From NCBI RefSeq assembly GCF_001305595.1, contig NZ_CP012406.1, positions 248,001-312,000 of the forward strand: 64,000 nt of DNA, written 5' to 3'. A program made the position numbers and the translations under genes. The notes under the pieces were generated by a model that saw only the letters and a program-made list of their open reading frames with translations, had not been told where the DNA came from and did not search any database. How positions within the stretch are numbered: position 1 is the stretch's first letter; each line of letters starts with the position of its first letter. The stretch is from Azospirillum thiophilum (GTDB lineage: Bacteria; Pseudomonadota; Alphaproteobacteria; Azospirillales; Azospirillaceae). Of this stretch, positions 35,339 through 44,316 are shown piece by piece.

Positions 35339-35424
35339 GGAAGGGTGGCCGAGTGGTTAAAGGCAGCAGACTGTAAATCTGCCCGCGATAGCGTACGCTG
35401 GTTCGAATCCAGCCCCTTCCACCA
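35339..35424 (+). tRNA. tRNA-Tyr (anticodon GTA)
   Basis: A class II tRNA with a long variable arm. The acceptor stem GGAAGGG (35339-35345) pairs with CCCTTCC (35414-35420); A is the discriminator and CCA is encoded. The anticodon stem GCAGA/TCTGC encloses the loop CTGTAAA with anticodon GTA at 35373-35375. The T arm GGTTCGAATCC is standard. No integrase or flanking duplicated 3' end was seen, so it does not look used as an attachment site. Confidence 0.97.
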
Positions 35425-35534
35425 TCGCACTGAGTCCAGCCGCTGCTTCGAACAGCATTGCCGCACGAGGGCGCTGGAGGGCGGTGAAAAATACCCGCCT
35501 CTCCCCGATTTTTATAAAGTGGTTTCCAAGACCG

Positions 35535-37460
35535 TCACAGCGGCTGCGGTTCCGCCGGAGTGACGCGCGGGAAACGCAGGGTGAAGGCAGTGCCGGCAGC
35601 AGGCGCACTGTCGAGCCGCAGCCGTCCGCGCAGCGTGCGCGTGACCAGCGTATAGACGATGTTCAGCCCCAGTCCACTGCCGCCGCGGTCGCGGCTGGTG
35701 GTGAAGAAGGGTTCGAACACCTTGCCATGCAATTCCGGCGGGATCCCGCGGCCGTCATCGGCATAGACCAGCTCCACCTCGCCATCCGACAGCGTAACGG
35801 TGACGGTCAGCCGGCCGCGCTCGCCCGGATCGTAGCCGTGCAGGATCGAGTTGATGACGAAGTTCGTCAGAATCTGCCCGATGGCACCCGGATAGCTGTC
35901 GAGCAGCAGGTCTTCCGGGCAATGGACCACCACCGCATGCCCGCCGCGGCGGATGCGCATGCCCAGGCTGCGCAGGACCTCGTGGATGTAGTTGTTCAGT
36001 TCGAAGACCCGGCGTTCCTCGCTGGCCTGGTCGACGGCGATCTGCTTGAAGCTCTGGATCAGACGGGTGGCGCGTTCGACGTTCACCAACATCAGCTGCG
36101 TCGCCTCTTCGGCCAGATCGATGAACTCGGCGAAATCGCCGCGCCGCAGCACGCCCTCCTCGAACAGCTTGCGCAGCGACCGCGTCTTCTCCGCCAGCAG
36201 CGAGGCGCCGGTCAGCGCGATGCCGACCGGCGTGTTGATCTCGTGCGTCACCCCGGCCACCAGCGAGCCGAGCGCCGCCATCTTCTCCGCCTGGATCAGC
36301 TGGACCTGCGCCTCCTTCAGGTCGTGGAGCGCGCGTTCGGCCTCCTCCTTGGCAGAGCGGACCGCTTCGGCGGCACGCACGCTCTCGGTGACGTCGGTGT
36401 GGGAACCGACGATGCGGAAGATCCGCCCGTCGCTGCCCGGCACCGCGATGGCGCGGGTGTCGAGATAGATCGTCGCCCCGGACCGATGGCGAAAGCGCTG
36501 AAGCAGGTGGTGTTCCGCCCGCCGGCCCGTCGCCAGCTCCTCCGCCATGGCCAGCGCCTCGGCGCGGTCGTCGGGATGGATCAGCTCCTCCCAGCGGCGG
36601 CGGCTGTTGTCCATCTCCGCCTCGCCATAGCCGAGCAGGCCCCACCATTGCGGGGAGAACCACAGCTCGCCGGTGCGCAGATCCCATTGCGAGATGCCCT
36701 CGCGCGCGGCGCGGATCGCCAGCTCGAACAGCTCCCTGCTGGCGGCCAGCTCGCGTTCCGCCTGCTTGCGCTGGGTGATGTCGGTGTAGGTGGTGACGAA
36801 GCCGCCGCCGGGCAGCGGCAGGGTCACCGTCTCGATGACGGCACCGTCGGGCCGCACCCGCTCGTTGTAGAAGGGCCAGGAGGCATTGCGGATGTAATCC
36901 AGCCGCTGCGCCACCAGTTCCTCCACCTCGCCGCTGCCGTAGCCGCCCTGCTCCGCGATGTGGCGGACCATGATTTCATAGGGCTGGGCATAGCGCGGGA
37001 AGTCCGGGTCGATGCAGAGCAGCTCCAGCACCCGCCGGTTCCAGGCGACCAGCCGCAGGTCGCGGTCGAAGGCCATCACGCCCTGGCTGAGACAGTCGAG
37101 CACCAGGCTGGTGTTGGCCCACGGCCCGCGCTCGGCTGCTGCCAGCTTGGGGGCCATCGCGGGGGCCATCGTTGCTGCCATCATGGCTGCCGGGTCGTCC
37201 CGGCCGGTCGCCACCGCGGTCAGCAGCAATTCCCCCGCATCGCCGGATCCCAGGGCCAGCGTCACCGCAGCGCCTTCCGGCCAGCCGCAGGACACGGGCA
37301 GCCCCCGGCGCAGCTCGGCGATCCCCGCCGTTCCGAGCGGACCGCCCAACAAATTCGCGAGCGTTGCATCGGCCGGCGCACCGAACCGGGCAGCAAAGGC
37401 GGCATTGGCCCACACCAGACGTTCGTCGGCGCCAAAGCGGGCGAACCCGGTTTCCCCCAT
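35535..37460 (-). CDS. PAS-domain sensor histidine kinase
   Basis: 641 residues, no membrane segment, so cytoplasmic. A degenerate PAS-like N-terminus (1-85), a PAS domain (about 112-230, TDITQRKQAER), a PAS_3-type domain (about 245-360, ending THTDVTES-like) and a coiled linker precede the kinase. The phospho-acceptor H406 lies in GVTHEINTPVG, and the ATPase region has NFVINSILHGYDPG, DDGRGIPPE and GGSGLGLNIVYTL. The H-box is the kind found in non-classical kinases of this architecture. A good AGGGG site supports ATG at 37460. No response regulator is adjacent; the signal is unknown, possibly redox or a small ligand. Confidence 0.92.
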   Translation of the reverse strand: MGETGFARFGADERLVWANAAFAARFGAPADATLANLLGGPLGTAGIAELRRGLPVSCGWPEGAAVTLALGSGDAGELLLTAVATGRDDPAAMMAATMAPAMAPKLAAAERGPWANTSLVLDCLSQGVMAFDRDLRLVAWNRRVLELLCIDPDFPRYAQPYEIMVRHIAEQGGYGSGEVEELVAQRLDYIRNASWPFYNERVRPDGAVIETVTLPLPGGGFVTTYTDITQRKQAERELAASRELFELAIRAAREGISQWDLRTGELWFSPQWWGLLGYGEAEMDNSRRRWEELIHPDDRAEALAMAEELATGRRAEHHLLQRFRHRSGATIYLDTRAIAVPGSDGRIFRIVGSHTDVTESVRAAEAVRSAKEEAERALHDLKEAQVQLIQAEKMAALGSLVAGVTHEINTPVGIALTGASLLAEKTRSLRKLFEEGVLRRGDFAEFIDLAEEATQLMLVNVERATRLIQSFKQIAVDQASEERRVFELNNYIHEVLRSLGMRIRRGGHAVVVHCPEDLLLDSYPGAIGQILTNFVINSILHGYDPGERGRLTVTVTLSDGEVELVYADDGRGIPPELHGKVFEPFFTTSRDRGGSGLGLNIVYTLVTRTLRGRLRLDSAPAAGTAFTLRFPRVTPAEPQPL

Positions 37461-37717
37461 GCGCGTGCCTACCCCTCCCCTCCTTCGGGCCTGCGACCGC
37501 ATGCCGGGAAGCGGGTAGAACCCAAACACCCGGCACGCATCGCGGCTCGTGGGCTCATTCTTGTCCCTTGACGGTTGCCGGGCAAGCGCGATTGCACGGG
37601 GCGGCCTTGCCGGAGACCGCCGCCACCGCCCTTGAATTTACGGGAATGCAGTGCCTAATCCTGCGCCGAGGCCGGAGCATGCATGGCCAAGCCGTTGGCC
37701 GGGAAAGGATTTGCACG

Positions 37718-38143
37718 ATGTCCGACGTCGCGGCCTATGGCGGCCTGTTCCTGGTGGCGCTGGCGGCCGCGACGATTTTTCCAGCCCAGTCGGAGCTTCT
37801 GCTGGCCGGGCTGCACGCGTCGGGCAATTATCACGACGGATTGCTGATCCTGGTGGCGACCGCGGGAAACGTCGCCGGGTCCACGGCCAATTGGGCGCTC
37901 GGCCGCTATCTGATGCATTTCCAGGACCGCCGCTGGTTTCCGGTCTCCCGCCGGCTGGTGGAACGGGCGACAGGCTGGTATCGGCGTTTCGGCAAATGGT
38001 CGCTGCTGCTGGCCTGGATGCCGGTGATCGGCGATCCGCTGACCCTGGTGGCCGGCATATTGCGGGTCGACCTGCGCCTGTTCCTGCTGCTGGTGACCGT
38101 TGGCAAGCTGGCACGGTATATGGCACTGATAGTTGCCATCTGA
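37718..38143 (+). CDS. YqaA-like small DedA-superfamily membrane protein
   Basis: 141 residues with about three to four membrane helices. FPAQSELLLAGLHASGNYHDGLLILVATAGNVAGSTANWALGRYL and WSLLLAWMPVIGDPLTLVAGILR match YqaA proteins, a short branch of the SNARE-associated/DedA family linked to envelope lipid flipping. The role of YqaA itself is not defined. ATG at 37718 has an AAAGGA site. It diverges from the histidine kinase. No regulatory site was found. Confidence 0.85.
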   Translation: MSDVAAYGGLFLVALAAATIFPAQSELLLAGLHASGNYHDGLLILVATAGNVAGSTANWALGRYLMHFQDRRWFPVSRRLVERATGWYRRFGKWSLLLAWMPVIGDPLTLVAGILRVDLRLFLLLVTVGKLARYMALIVAI

Positions 38144-38307
38144 TATGATCAGGTCTCAGCATTGTAAGTAATGCCTCCTGTTCCGACACAATAATGGGCT
38201 TGTGAACGGGGCCGCCGCCGCAGTATCTACTGCGCCGGAACGCGGACCCCCCTCGAACCCGCGGAAGGCCTCGACGTCGCAAGGGCTTTTCAGAATATCG
38301 ACGCTGT

Positions 38308-38349
38308 TTGACAGAGGTCAAACGCGCCGTACCGGTGGTCGACTATGCT
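38308..38349 (+). promoter_or_regulatory. FNR/FixK box and -10 of ccoG
   Basis: TTGAC-AGAG-GTCAA (38308-38321) is a perfect anaerobox dyad of the FNR/FixK type. A -10, TATGCT (38344-38349), lies so that a start site near 38356 would place the box centre at -41.5, the class II activation position. This predicts induction under low oxygen. Confidence 0.7.
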
Positions 38350-38386
38350 CCGCGCCAACGTGGAACCGGAAATCAGGCCCATCGAC

Positions 38387-39877
38387 ATGCCAGAGGGAAG
38401 CATCGTTCAGCGAACCCCAGCCCAGACTGCGATCCAGGCCGCCAAGGTTCCGCTGTACGAAAGCCACAAGACGATTCACCCGAAGGCGGTCAAGGGCCTC
38501 TACCGGCGCCTGAAGACCATCACCTTTTCCATCCTGCTGGCGCTGTTCTTCATCGCTCCCTGGATCCGGTGGGAGCGCGGGCCGGAGGCGCCGGCCCAGG
38601 CCGTCCTGTTCGACCTGACCACACCGCGCTTCTTCGTGTTCTGGATCGAGATCTGGCCGCAGGAGATCTACTACCTCACCGGGATCCTGATCGTGTCGGC
38701 GCTGGGCCTGTTCCTGGCGACCGCGTTGGCCGGGCGCGTGTGGTGCGGCTTCGCCTGTCCGCACACGGTGTGGAACGACCTGTTCGTCTGGATCGAGCGT
38801 GCCTTCGAGGGCGACCGGGCCGAGCGCATCCGCATGGAGAAGCAGCCCTGGACCGCCCGCAAGATCCTGCGCAAGGCCGGCAAGCATGCGGGATGGATCG
38901 CGCTGAGCCTCGTCACCGGTTTCGGCTTCCTCGCCTATTTCACCGACGCCCCGGGGCTGCTGCGCGACTTGGCCACCTTCCAGGCCAGCTACGAGGCGAC
39001 CTCCTTCTTCGCGATCTTCGCCGGCATGACCTATGTGATGGCCGGCTGGACCCGCGAGCAGATGTGCATGTACATGTGCCCGTGGCCGCGCATCCAGAGC
39101 GCCATGCTGGACGAACATTCGCTGGTCGTGACCTATCAGGCCGATCGCGGCGACAACCGCGGACCCAAGCGCAAGTCGCAGAACTGGGACGAGCGGCGGG
39201 CCCAGGGCTTCGGCGACTGCATCGACTGCGGCCAATGCGTGCAGGTCTGCCCGATCGGCATCGACGTGCGCACCGGCGAGCAGTCGGACTGCATCAACTG
39301 CGGCCTGTGCGTCGACGCCTGCGACAACATCATGATCCAGCAGGGGCTGCCGACCCGGCTGATCGCCTTCGATTCGCTGGCGGCCCAGGACGTCCGCGCG
39401 TCCGGCAAGACCTATCAGTGGCGATTGCTGCGCCCGCGCGTCATCGTCTACGCCCTGCTGATGCTGGTCATCGGCGGCGCCATGGCCTGGAGCTTCGCGC
39501 TGCGCCCCAGCCTGAACATCACGGTCCTGCGCGACCGCGCCCCGCTGTTCGTGACTCTGTCGGACGGGTCGATCCGCAATGCCTACACCTTCAAGGTCGC
39601 CAACAAGACCCGGCAGGACCGTGCCTACACCCTCAGCGTCGCCGGTGTCGCCGGGGCCGAGATCAAGGTGATCGGCGAGGCGGAGGAGGAATCGGCGGCC
39701 CACACCGCCACCATCTCGGCCCAGCCGGACAGCGTCGCGACGTACCGCGTCTATGTGACGGCGCCGCGGGCGTCGGTGACGGCGATGTCGCTGCCCCTGA
39801 CCTTCCAGCTGTCCGACACCGTGAATGCCGCCGATAAGGACAGCCGCGACAGCGTGTTCATGGGACCGACGAACTGA
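38387..39877 (+). CDS. ccoG: CcoG/FixG, cbb3 oxidase assembly iron-sulfur protein
   Basis: 496 residues from the chosen start. Membrane helices bracket the cysteine motifs: GRVWCGFACPHTVW, MCMYMCPWPR, and the two ferredoxin-like clusters CIDCGQCVQVCPIG and CINCGLCVDACDN. A C-terminal FixG Ig-like domain (about 370-490) follows. CcoG helps deliver copper to cbb3-type oxidase by reducing Cu(II). The start at 38387 is preferred, because the in-frame ATG at 38345 lies inside the predicted -10 of the FNR-dependent promoter; translation from 38345 would add 14 residues. No ccoNOPQ genes lie in the window. Regulated by FNR/FixK (inference). Confidence 0.94.
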   Translation: MPEGSIVQRTPAQTAIQAAKVPLYESHKTIHPKAVKGLYRRLKTITFSILLALFFIAPWIRWERGPEAPAQAVLFDLTTPRFFVFWIEIWPQEIYYLTGILIVSALGLFLATALAGRVWCGFACPHTVWNDLFVWIERAFEGDRAERIRMEKQPWTARKILRKAGKHAGWIALSLVTGFGFLAYFTDAPGLLRDLATFQASYEATSFFAIFAGMTYVMAGWTREQMCMYMCPWPRIQSAMLDEHSLVVTYQADRGDNRGPKRKSQNWDERRAQGFGDCIDCGQCVQVCPIGIDVRTGEQSDCINCGLCVDACDNIMIQQGLPTRLIAFDSLAAQDVRASGKTYQWRLLRPRVIVYALLMLVIGGAMAWSFALRPSLNITVLRDRAPLFVTLSDGSIRNAYTFKVANKTRQDRAYTLSVAGVAGAEIKVIGEAEEESAAHTATISAQPDSVATYRVYVTAPRASVTAMSLPLTFQLSDTVNAADKDSRDSVFMGPTN

Positions 39878-39917
39878 CCCCCGCCCATCGTCCCTGATTT
39901 GTATCGTCCCTGAGTTA

Positions 39918-39968
39918 TGGCCCGCGGACGGCTGGCGCGCAGCGCAGCCGTCCGCGGGCCATTCTTTT
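39918..39968 (+). terminator. Intrinsic terminator of ccoG
   Basis: A 17-base perfect stem (39918-39934 with 39945-39961; TGGCCCGCGGACGGCTG and its complement) with a ten-base loop is followed by TTCTTTTG, 40 bases past the ccoG stop. Confidence 0.8.
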
Positions 39969-40252
39969 GAAAACGGCAAACAGGCGGACGGCGCCGGTGC
40001 GCCTTTCCCCCATTCCGGATGTCGCGTTGGCGCCGGCATGTGCAGGATGCGCCGTGATCGCCACCATGGCATCGCCGAGCACGGTCGGACCCTGGCCGTC
40101 GGATCGCCGTCACATCGGGATTTTCCTGCCATTCGCACAGCCGGGAACGCGTTCACGCCGTTCACGCCCCTCCAAATCGGCGCTTGTTGGTAATATGATA
40201 CACTTAATAGGATTTAAATTCGCTCATGATTCTTTTTTTATTATCAAAAGAT

Positions 40253-40280
40253 TTGTCGGTTGCTTTAATGAAATTATATT
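40253..40280 (+). promoter_or_regulatory. Possible promoter of the perforin-like gene
   Basis: TTGTCG (40253-40258) and TATATT (40275-40280), 16 bases apart, lie in the AT-rich leader 48 bases upstream of the ATG. A CGGAGGG ribosome site is near 40315. Confidence 0.4.
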
Positions 40281-40328
40281 ACCTTAATATAGACACGCAA
40301 TAAGCGTGCTTCATCGGAGGGCTGTGCC

Positions 40329-41855
40329 ATGAGCGACAAAAATATTACCGTTCTTCCCGGCCTGAACCGAATCGGATATGGCTACAACGTCTTTGGAAGA
40401 TACGCAGACAAAGAAAGCTGCACGGTAAATCTCTTTCAAAATACAGATCAACTTGATGTCGTATTCTCATTCAGAGGAAATCAGTACCTATATCCCAAAA
40501 ATTTTATAAACGTTACGTCAATAAATAGCAGCAATGATAAGTACGTATACGGTAAAAGTGTCTCAGAATACACGTCAAGCCTCAACACGGAAACAGGCCT
40601 TTCTGGTAATTATGGCTTCTTCTCCGCCTCTATATCCGTCGATTTCAGCCGAACGACCCGGACGAGTACGAACAATTCCTTTATAACTGTCCGCTGGGTC
40701 AACAAGCTGTGGCAGATCGACCTGCCATACGACACCCTTCTTCCTGCTCTCCGTCCCCGCCTGGCGCCGCAATTCGCGAACGACCTGATGCAGATGTCTC
40801 CCGACGACCTGTTCATCACCTACGGCACCCATTATGTGGCGAGAGCGTTCATCGGCGGCCGGGCCGACGCGAATTCCGCCATTTCCAGCACGGTTTTCAG
40901 CGACACCCAGAAACTCGAGATCGCCGCCACCATGTCCTATGCAGGACTGAGAGGAAGCCTCTCCGTCAAGGACAGGACGACCAACCAAACTGAGATCGAC
41001 ACCTTCAACATGAACTCCCTGAGAACGTCGAGCTGCGTCGGTGGCGATTCGAGTTTGGAAGAGAGTGTTCTCAACGGGCCGGATGATTTCAAGGCATGGT
41101 CCGCCACGATCCTTGGCCAACCGGAATTGTGCGATTTCGATGCGCAGAGCCTGAAGGGCATCTGGACATTGTGCTCCGATCCTGCGCGCAGAACGGCCCT
41201 TGAAGCCGCCTACAGGAAGTTCATCGCGTATCGGCTGCAGTACCAGATGATCAACACGCTCGAGCCCTGCGGCAACGACCAGGGCAGTGGAGCCAACGGC
41301 GATGTCAGCTTCTTCCGGCCTCAGCCCGCCAGCCTCGTGCAGGCGGGTTATTATTGGGTCGGCCATTACGCGCAAGGCAGCTATGGCGACTTGCAGCCGA
41401 AGGCCGCGACGATGATCATCAGACCGCACGACAACCAGCCGGGCGCCACCGCCCCGCCGACCGGATGGGTCCAGGTGTGGGGCGACCATGGCTCCGGCCG
41501 CGCCAACGACTATTCGCTGTGGGCGCCCATTCCGCCGACGGATTATCGCGCCCTGGGACACCTGGCCCGCTTCAATACCAGCAACTACGATGCCCCGTCC
41601 GGGGCCGAGGTGGATCGCTTCGTTTGCGTGCACAAATCGCTGGTGACCGAGGCCGTGGCCGGCGACCCCGTCTGGAACGACAAGGGCAGCGGTTCGGCCG
41701 CCGACGGCGCCATCTGGCGGGCCATTCCCGCCGACGCGGATGCCGGGGTCGCCAGCGGAACCTTCTACGCGACGCAGGGGTACGGCACTCCCCCGCAACC
41801 CTTGCCCACCGTCTACTGCCTGAAGAGGAGCGCCGTCGACAACGTGAATGCCTGA
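40329..41855 (+). CDS. MACPF/perforin-like protein with C-terminal Vps62-like repeats
   Basis: 508 residues without a Sec signal peptide. The N-terminal part (about 1-310) resembles a MACPF pore-forming domain; its signature YGTHY is at 165-169 (LFITYGTHYVARAFIGGR), preceded by Ser/Thr-rich strands likely to become membrane hairpins. The C-terminal 190 residues have three repeats around D-x-GSG at D317, D386 and D451, each followed by Asp and then W/F-x-x-I/Q-P; this is the Vps62-like domain pattern. MACPF proteins kill cells or insert into membranes of hosts, rivals or phage-infected cells. Low GC in the first 400 bases points to lateral acquisition. Ribosome site CGGAGGG. The target is unknown. 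Confidence 0.82.
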   Translation: MSDKNITVLPGLNRIGYGYNVFGRYADKESCTVNLFQNTDQLDVVFSFRGNQYLYPKNFINVTSINSSNDKYVYGKSVSEYTSSLNTETGLSGNYGFFSASISVDFSRTTRTSTNNSFITVRWVNKLWQIDLPYDTLLPALRPRLAPQFANDLMQMSPDDLFITYGTHYVARAFIGGRADANSAISSTVFSDTQKLEIAATMSYAGLRGSLSVKDRTTNQTEIDTFNMNSLRTSSCVGGDSSLEESVLNGPDDFKAWSATILGQPELCDFDAQSLKGIWTLCSDPARRTALEAAYRKFIAYRLQYQMINTLEPCGNDQGSGANGDVSFFRPQPASLVQAGYYWVGHYAQGSYGDLQPKAATMIIRPHDNQPGATAPPTGWVQVWGDHGSGRANDYSLWAPIPPTDYRALGHLARFNTSNYDAPSGAEVDRFVCVHKSLVTEAVAGDPVWNDKGSGSAADGAIWRAIPADADAGVASGTFYATQGYGTPPQPLPTVYCLKRSAVDNVNA

Positions 41856-42061
41856 CCGGAAACCGGAGCGCGGCAATCGCCGGAGGGCCGCGCTCCGGAC
41901 CGTGGCGGATCGGCCTACCGCCTTTCGCCGTTCCGCGCAAAGGGGGACCATCCGCATGGGCAGTTTGCAGCGCCCTCCTTGCGCCTCACCTGACTCAACC
42001 GGACCCCAGGCTGGGCAACCGGGACACCGGACCTGCCCGCCGGCAGCGAGGTGAGCGAGCC

Positions 42062-42616
42062 ATGCTTTTCGATTTCGAGCCGTCGGGCATCAACGACACC
42101 TACCTGCGCCTGACCCGCGGCGGCCTGTCCTGCATCGTCGCACCGGCCGGCGCCTGGAACGGGCTGTTGCGGGTCAACTACATCGTCGCCGGGGTGGCCG
42201 GCGCCGAGCCGCACATGGTTTTCCGCTGCCTGGACGTTGGCTGGGACGACGGCCGCTTCTGCTGGAAAGGGCGGGCGGCGCCGGTGATGACGAGTTCCGC
42301 CATGGTCGACATCCTGCTGGAACGCGGGCTGGTGACCGAAGCGGAGGCGGAACGGCTGCTGTTCGGTATCAATGCGCCGGCAGCCGGCGCATCGTCCGAC
42401 GAGGCACTGATGATCCGCGCGCTGCTCGGCGGCTGCAGCTTCACCCCGGTCTATGAATCGGCACCCCTTGGCGGCGGTCCGCCGCTGGTGACCGGCTTCG
42501 CCATGCGCACCCTGTCCGATCCCGGCGCCCATCTGCTGGAGGCGCGCGGCGGGGTGCCGGTGCTGGACGGCGAGGCGCGGGACGCCTTGCGGCGGCAGGT
42601 CGGCGCGATTGCCTGA
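42062..42616 (+). CDS. Hypothetical protein, 184 residues
   Basis: A soluble protein of mixed alpha/beta character (LFDFEPSGINDTYLRLTRGGLSCIVAPAGAWNGLLRVNYIVAG; MVFRCLDVGWDDGRFCWKG; then helices from TSSAMVDILLERGLVTEAEAERLLFG). There is no signal peptide or membrane helix. ATG at 42062 follows a GGTGAG site. It lies 206 bases after the perforin-like gene on the same strand and has the GC-rich composition of the chromosome. It could be an unlinked gene or a partner or immunity factor; nothing in the sequence decides. I do not recognise it. Confidence 0.65.
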   Translation: MLFDFEPSGINDTYLRLTRGGLSCIVAPAGAWNGLLRVNYIVAGVAGAEPHMVFRCLDVGWDDGRFCWKGRAAPVMTSSAMVDILLERGLVTEAEAERLLFGINAPAAGASSDEALMIRALLGGCSFTPVYESAPLGGGPPLVTGFAMRTLSDPGAHLLEARGGVPVLDGEARDALRRQVGAIA

Positions 42617-43044
42617 CCCTCTCCTCCTTTCGTCGCAGAAAGGACACAGGACGGGGTGCAAAGCGCCGGAAACCGGCCATACGGCCTAGGGACTAAACCT
42701 TCGGGCGATAGAAACTGTCACGTTGCCGCGACATTCTTATTGCATCCGCTCACAGGAGCCATACTGCCGCCTATCCGTGCCCCCGATCCCTCTTCCGCGC
42801 GAGAAAGCCGACCAGCCATGAACGCCAGACTGTCCCATCGCTGCACCGCCTTGATCGACCGTGCCCGTGCGGCATGGCTCAGCCGACCGCTGGTCCGCCC
42901 GCTGGGCACGCGCAAGCCGGCCGGGGGCCGATCCGGGAGTCGCCTCATCACGATGGAACTGCTGGATCTGGAGCTGTACCGGGTCGATATCGGCGGCTGA
43001 CCAGAAGCCGATCGGTGTAGCGGCCGGCCGGAACCGGCCGGGCC
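42617..43044. other. Mostly intergenic region with one doubtful small gene
   Basis: A 428-base stretch between converging transcripts, with only the uncertain 60-codon frame at 42818. I see no clear terminator, promoter or repeat. Confidence 0.3.
42818..43000 (+). CDS. Possible small protein, 60 residues
   Basis: An Arg-rich small frame (MNARLSHRCTALIDRARAAWLSRPLVRPLG, ending ITMELLDLELYRVDIGG) with an amphipathic start and an acidic end. A GAGAAAG sequence precedes the ATG at 42818. It may be a real regulator-like small protein or chance coding in GC-rich DNA; no family is recognised. Confidence 0.35.
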   Translation: MNARLSHRCTALIDRARAAWLSRPLVRPLGTRKPAGGRSGSRLITMELLDLELYRVDIGG

Positions 43045-44208
43045 TCACTTCAGCAGGGGCTCGAAGCGCGCGTCGGTCAGCGTCTTCATGAAGGCGACCA
43101 GCGCCTTGACCCGGCGGGTGTCCAGCGCCGGCCCGGACTCCAGTTCCTTGCGCGACAGGTTCGCCGCCACCTCGGGCTGCCCCCAGGGCTTGCCGGTTTC
43201 CGGATTGACCGCCGCCTTTTCCGTCCGGTTGTTGTAATGGTCGTAGAAGCGGACCACGGTCTCCAGATCCTTGAACACGCCATTGTGCATGTAGGGTCCG
43301 GTCACCGCAACGTTGCGCAGGGTCGGGGTCTTGAACTTGCCCTCGAAGGCCGGCCTGGCTGTCGCCGGGTTGTCGTGCAGGCCGCGGTCGGCGAAGCCCG
43401 GCTTACCCGTTGCCTCGCGCAGAGTCGGGTTCGGCGGCACGCCGATGTTGTGATATTCGTAATTGGTGAAGATCTCGCCCGCTGCCGCCGGCATCGGCTT
43501 CAGCTTGTGGCACTGGTTGCAGTTCGTGAACTGGGTGGAGAAGAACAGGGTCATGCCCAGATCCTCCTCCGGCGTCATCTTGTATTCGCCGCGCAGGTAA
43601 CGGTCGTATTTCGAATCGAAGGGCGAGAACAGGTCGGTCCGCTCGAAGGCGGCGATGGCGTCGCTCATCGCGTCATAGGCCCGCCCGGCATCGTCCAGCA
43701 CGCCGGCACCATAGAGCGCCACGAAGGCACGGGCATAGTCCGGATTCTCGGCCAGCCGATCGCGCGCCTGCTCCTTGGAGGCCAGGCCCATCTCGGCCGG
43801 GTTCAGCGGCGGGCCGCCGGCCTGGTCCTTCAGCGTCGCGGCGCGGCCGTCGAGGAACTGGCCGCCGACCGGCTTGCCGTCCGCCGTGATGCGGAAGACC
43901 GGCGTCAGGGCGGCATAGCTCGCCGTCGGGGCGTTGCGGTCGCCGACCGACTTGCCGTTGTCGCCGACCGACGCCGCCCCGTCCGCCCCGTCGGTGCGCG
44001 GATCGGCGAAGCCGAAGGACGGGTTGTGACAGTCGGCACAGGACTGGGTGCGGTTGGCCGACAGGTTGCTGTCGGAGAACAGCGCCTCGCCCAGCTTTTC
44101 CCTCGTCGACAGATCCGCCGCGAAGACGGACCCGCCGCCGGCAAGCCCGGCCGACAGGACGGCCAGCGCCAGCACGCGGCGGGAGAAGGGGGAACGGGTG
44201 ACGGACAT
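43045..44208 (-). CDS. Di-haem cytochrome c peroxidase (MauG/CcpA family)
   Basis: 387 residues. A signal peptide (about 1-30, ending SVFAA) precedes two haem c sites: CADCH (57-61) with downstream NPSFGFADPRTDGADGA, and CNQCH around residue 230. Later landmarks are GEIFTNYEYHNIGVP, LHDNPATARPAFEGKFKTPTLRNVAVTGPYMHNGVFKDLETVVRFYDHY, the usual CcpA-type C-terminal segment. It reduces peroxides or oxidises a partner protein in the periplasm. The ATG at 44208 has a GGAG site. A Fur-type box lies 109 bases upstream, so iron regulation is likely. Electron donor unknown. Confidence 0.92.
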   Translation of the reverse strand: MSVTRSPFSRRVLALAVLSAGLAGGGSVFAADLSTREKLGEALFSDSNLSANRTQSCADCHNPSFGFADPRTDGADGAASVGDNGKSVGDRNAPTASYAALTPVFRITADGKPVGGQFLDGRAATLKDQAGGPPLNPAEMGLASKEQARDRLAENPDYARAFVALYGAGVLDDAGRAYDAMSDAIAAFERTDLFSPFDSKYDRYLRGEYKMTPEEDLGMTLFFSTQFTNCNQCHKLKPMPAAAGEIFTNYEYHNIGVPPNPTLREATGKPGFADRGLHDNPATARPAFEGKFKTPTLRNVAVTGPYMHNGVFKDLETVVRFYDHYNNRTEKAAVNPETGKPWGQPEVAANLSRKELESGPALDTRRVKALVAFMKTLTDARFEPLLK

Positions 44209-44316
44209 GATGACGACGCTCCTGGCAACGGCCGGCCCCGGGACAAGCACCGATCGGGTAGGGATCGGGCATCCGGTGGCCGGCGCCAACACTGCGCGTC
44301 GAAGGTTAATCAACAC

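Larger units (their letters stand above)
39878..40328. other. Gap before the perforin-like gene, changing to AT-rich DNA
   Basis: A 451-base gap. The first 85 bases hold the ccoG terminator. From about 40190 to 40320 the sequence turns sharply AT-rich and carries the promoter of the next gene. No insertion-sequence ends or duplications were seen, but the composition break suggests foreign DNA. Confidence 0.5.

Noticed and set aside
35339..35424. tRNA-Tyr as an integration site for a mobile element
   Set aside because: No integrase, no duplicated tRNA 3' end and normal chromosomal genes on both sides.
39967..40287. Small frame between ccoG terminator and perforin-like gene
   Set aside because: It starts inside the terminator tail, has no ribosome site and changes composition midway; it looks like chance.
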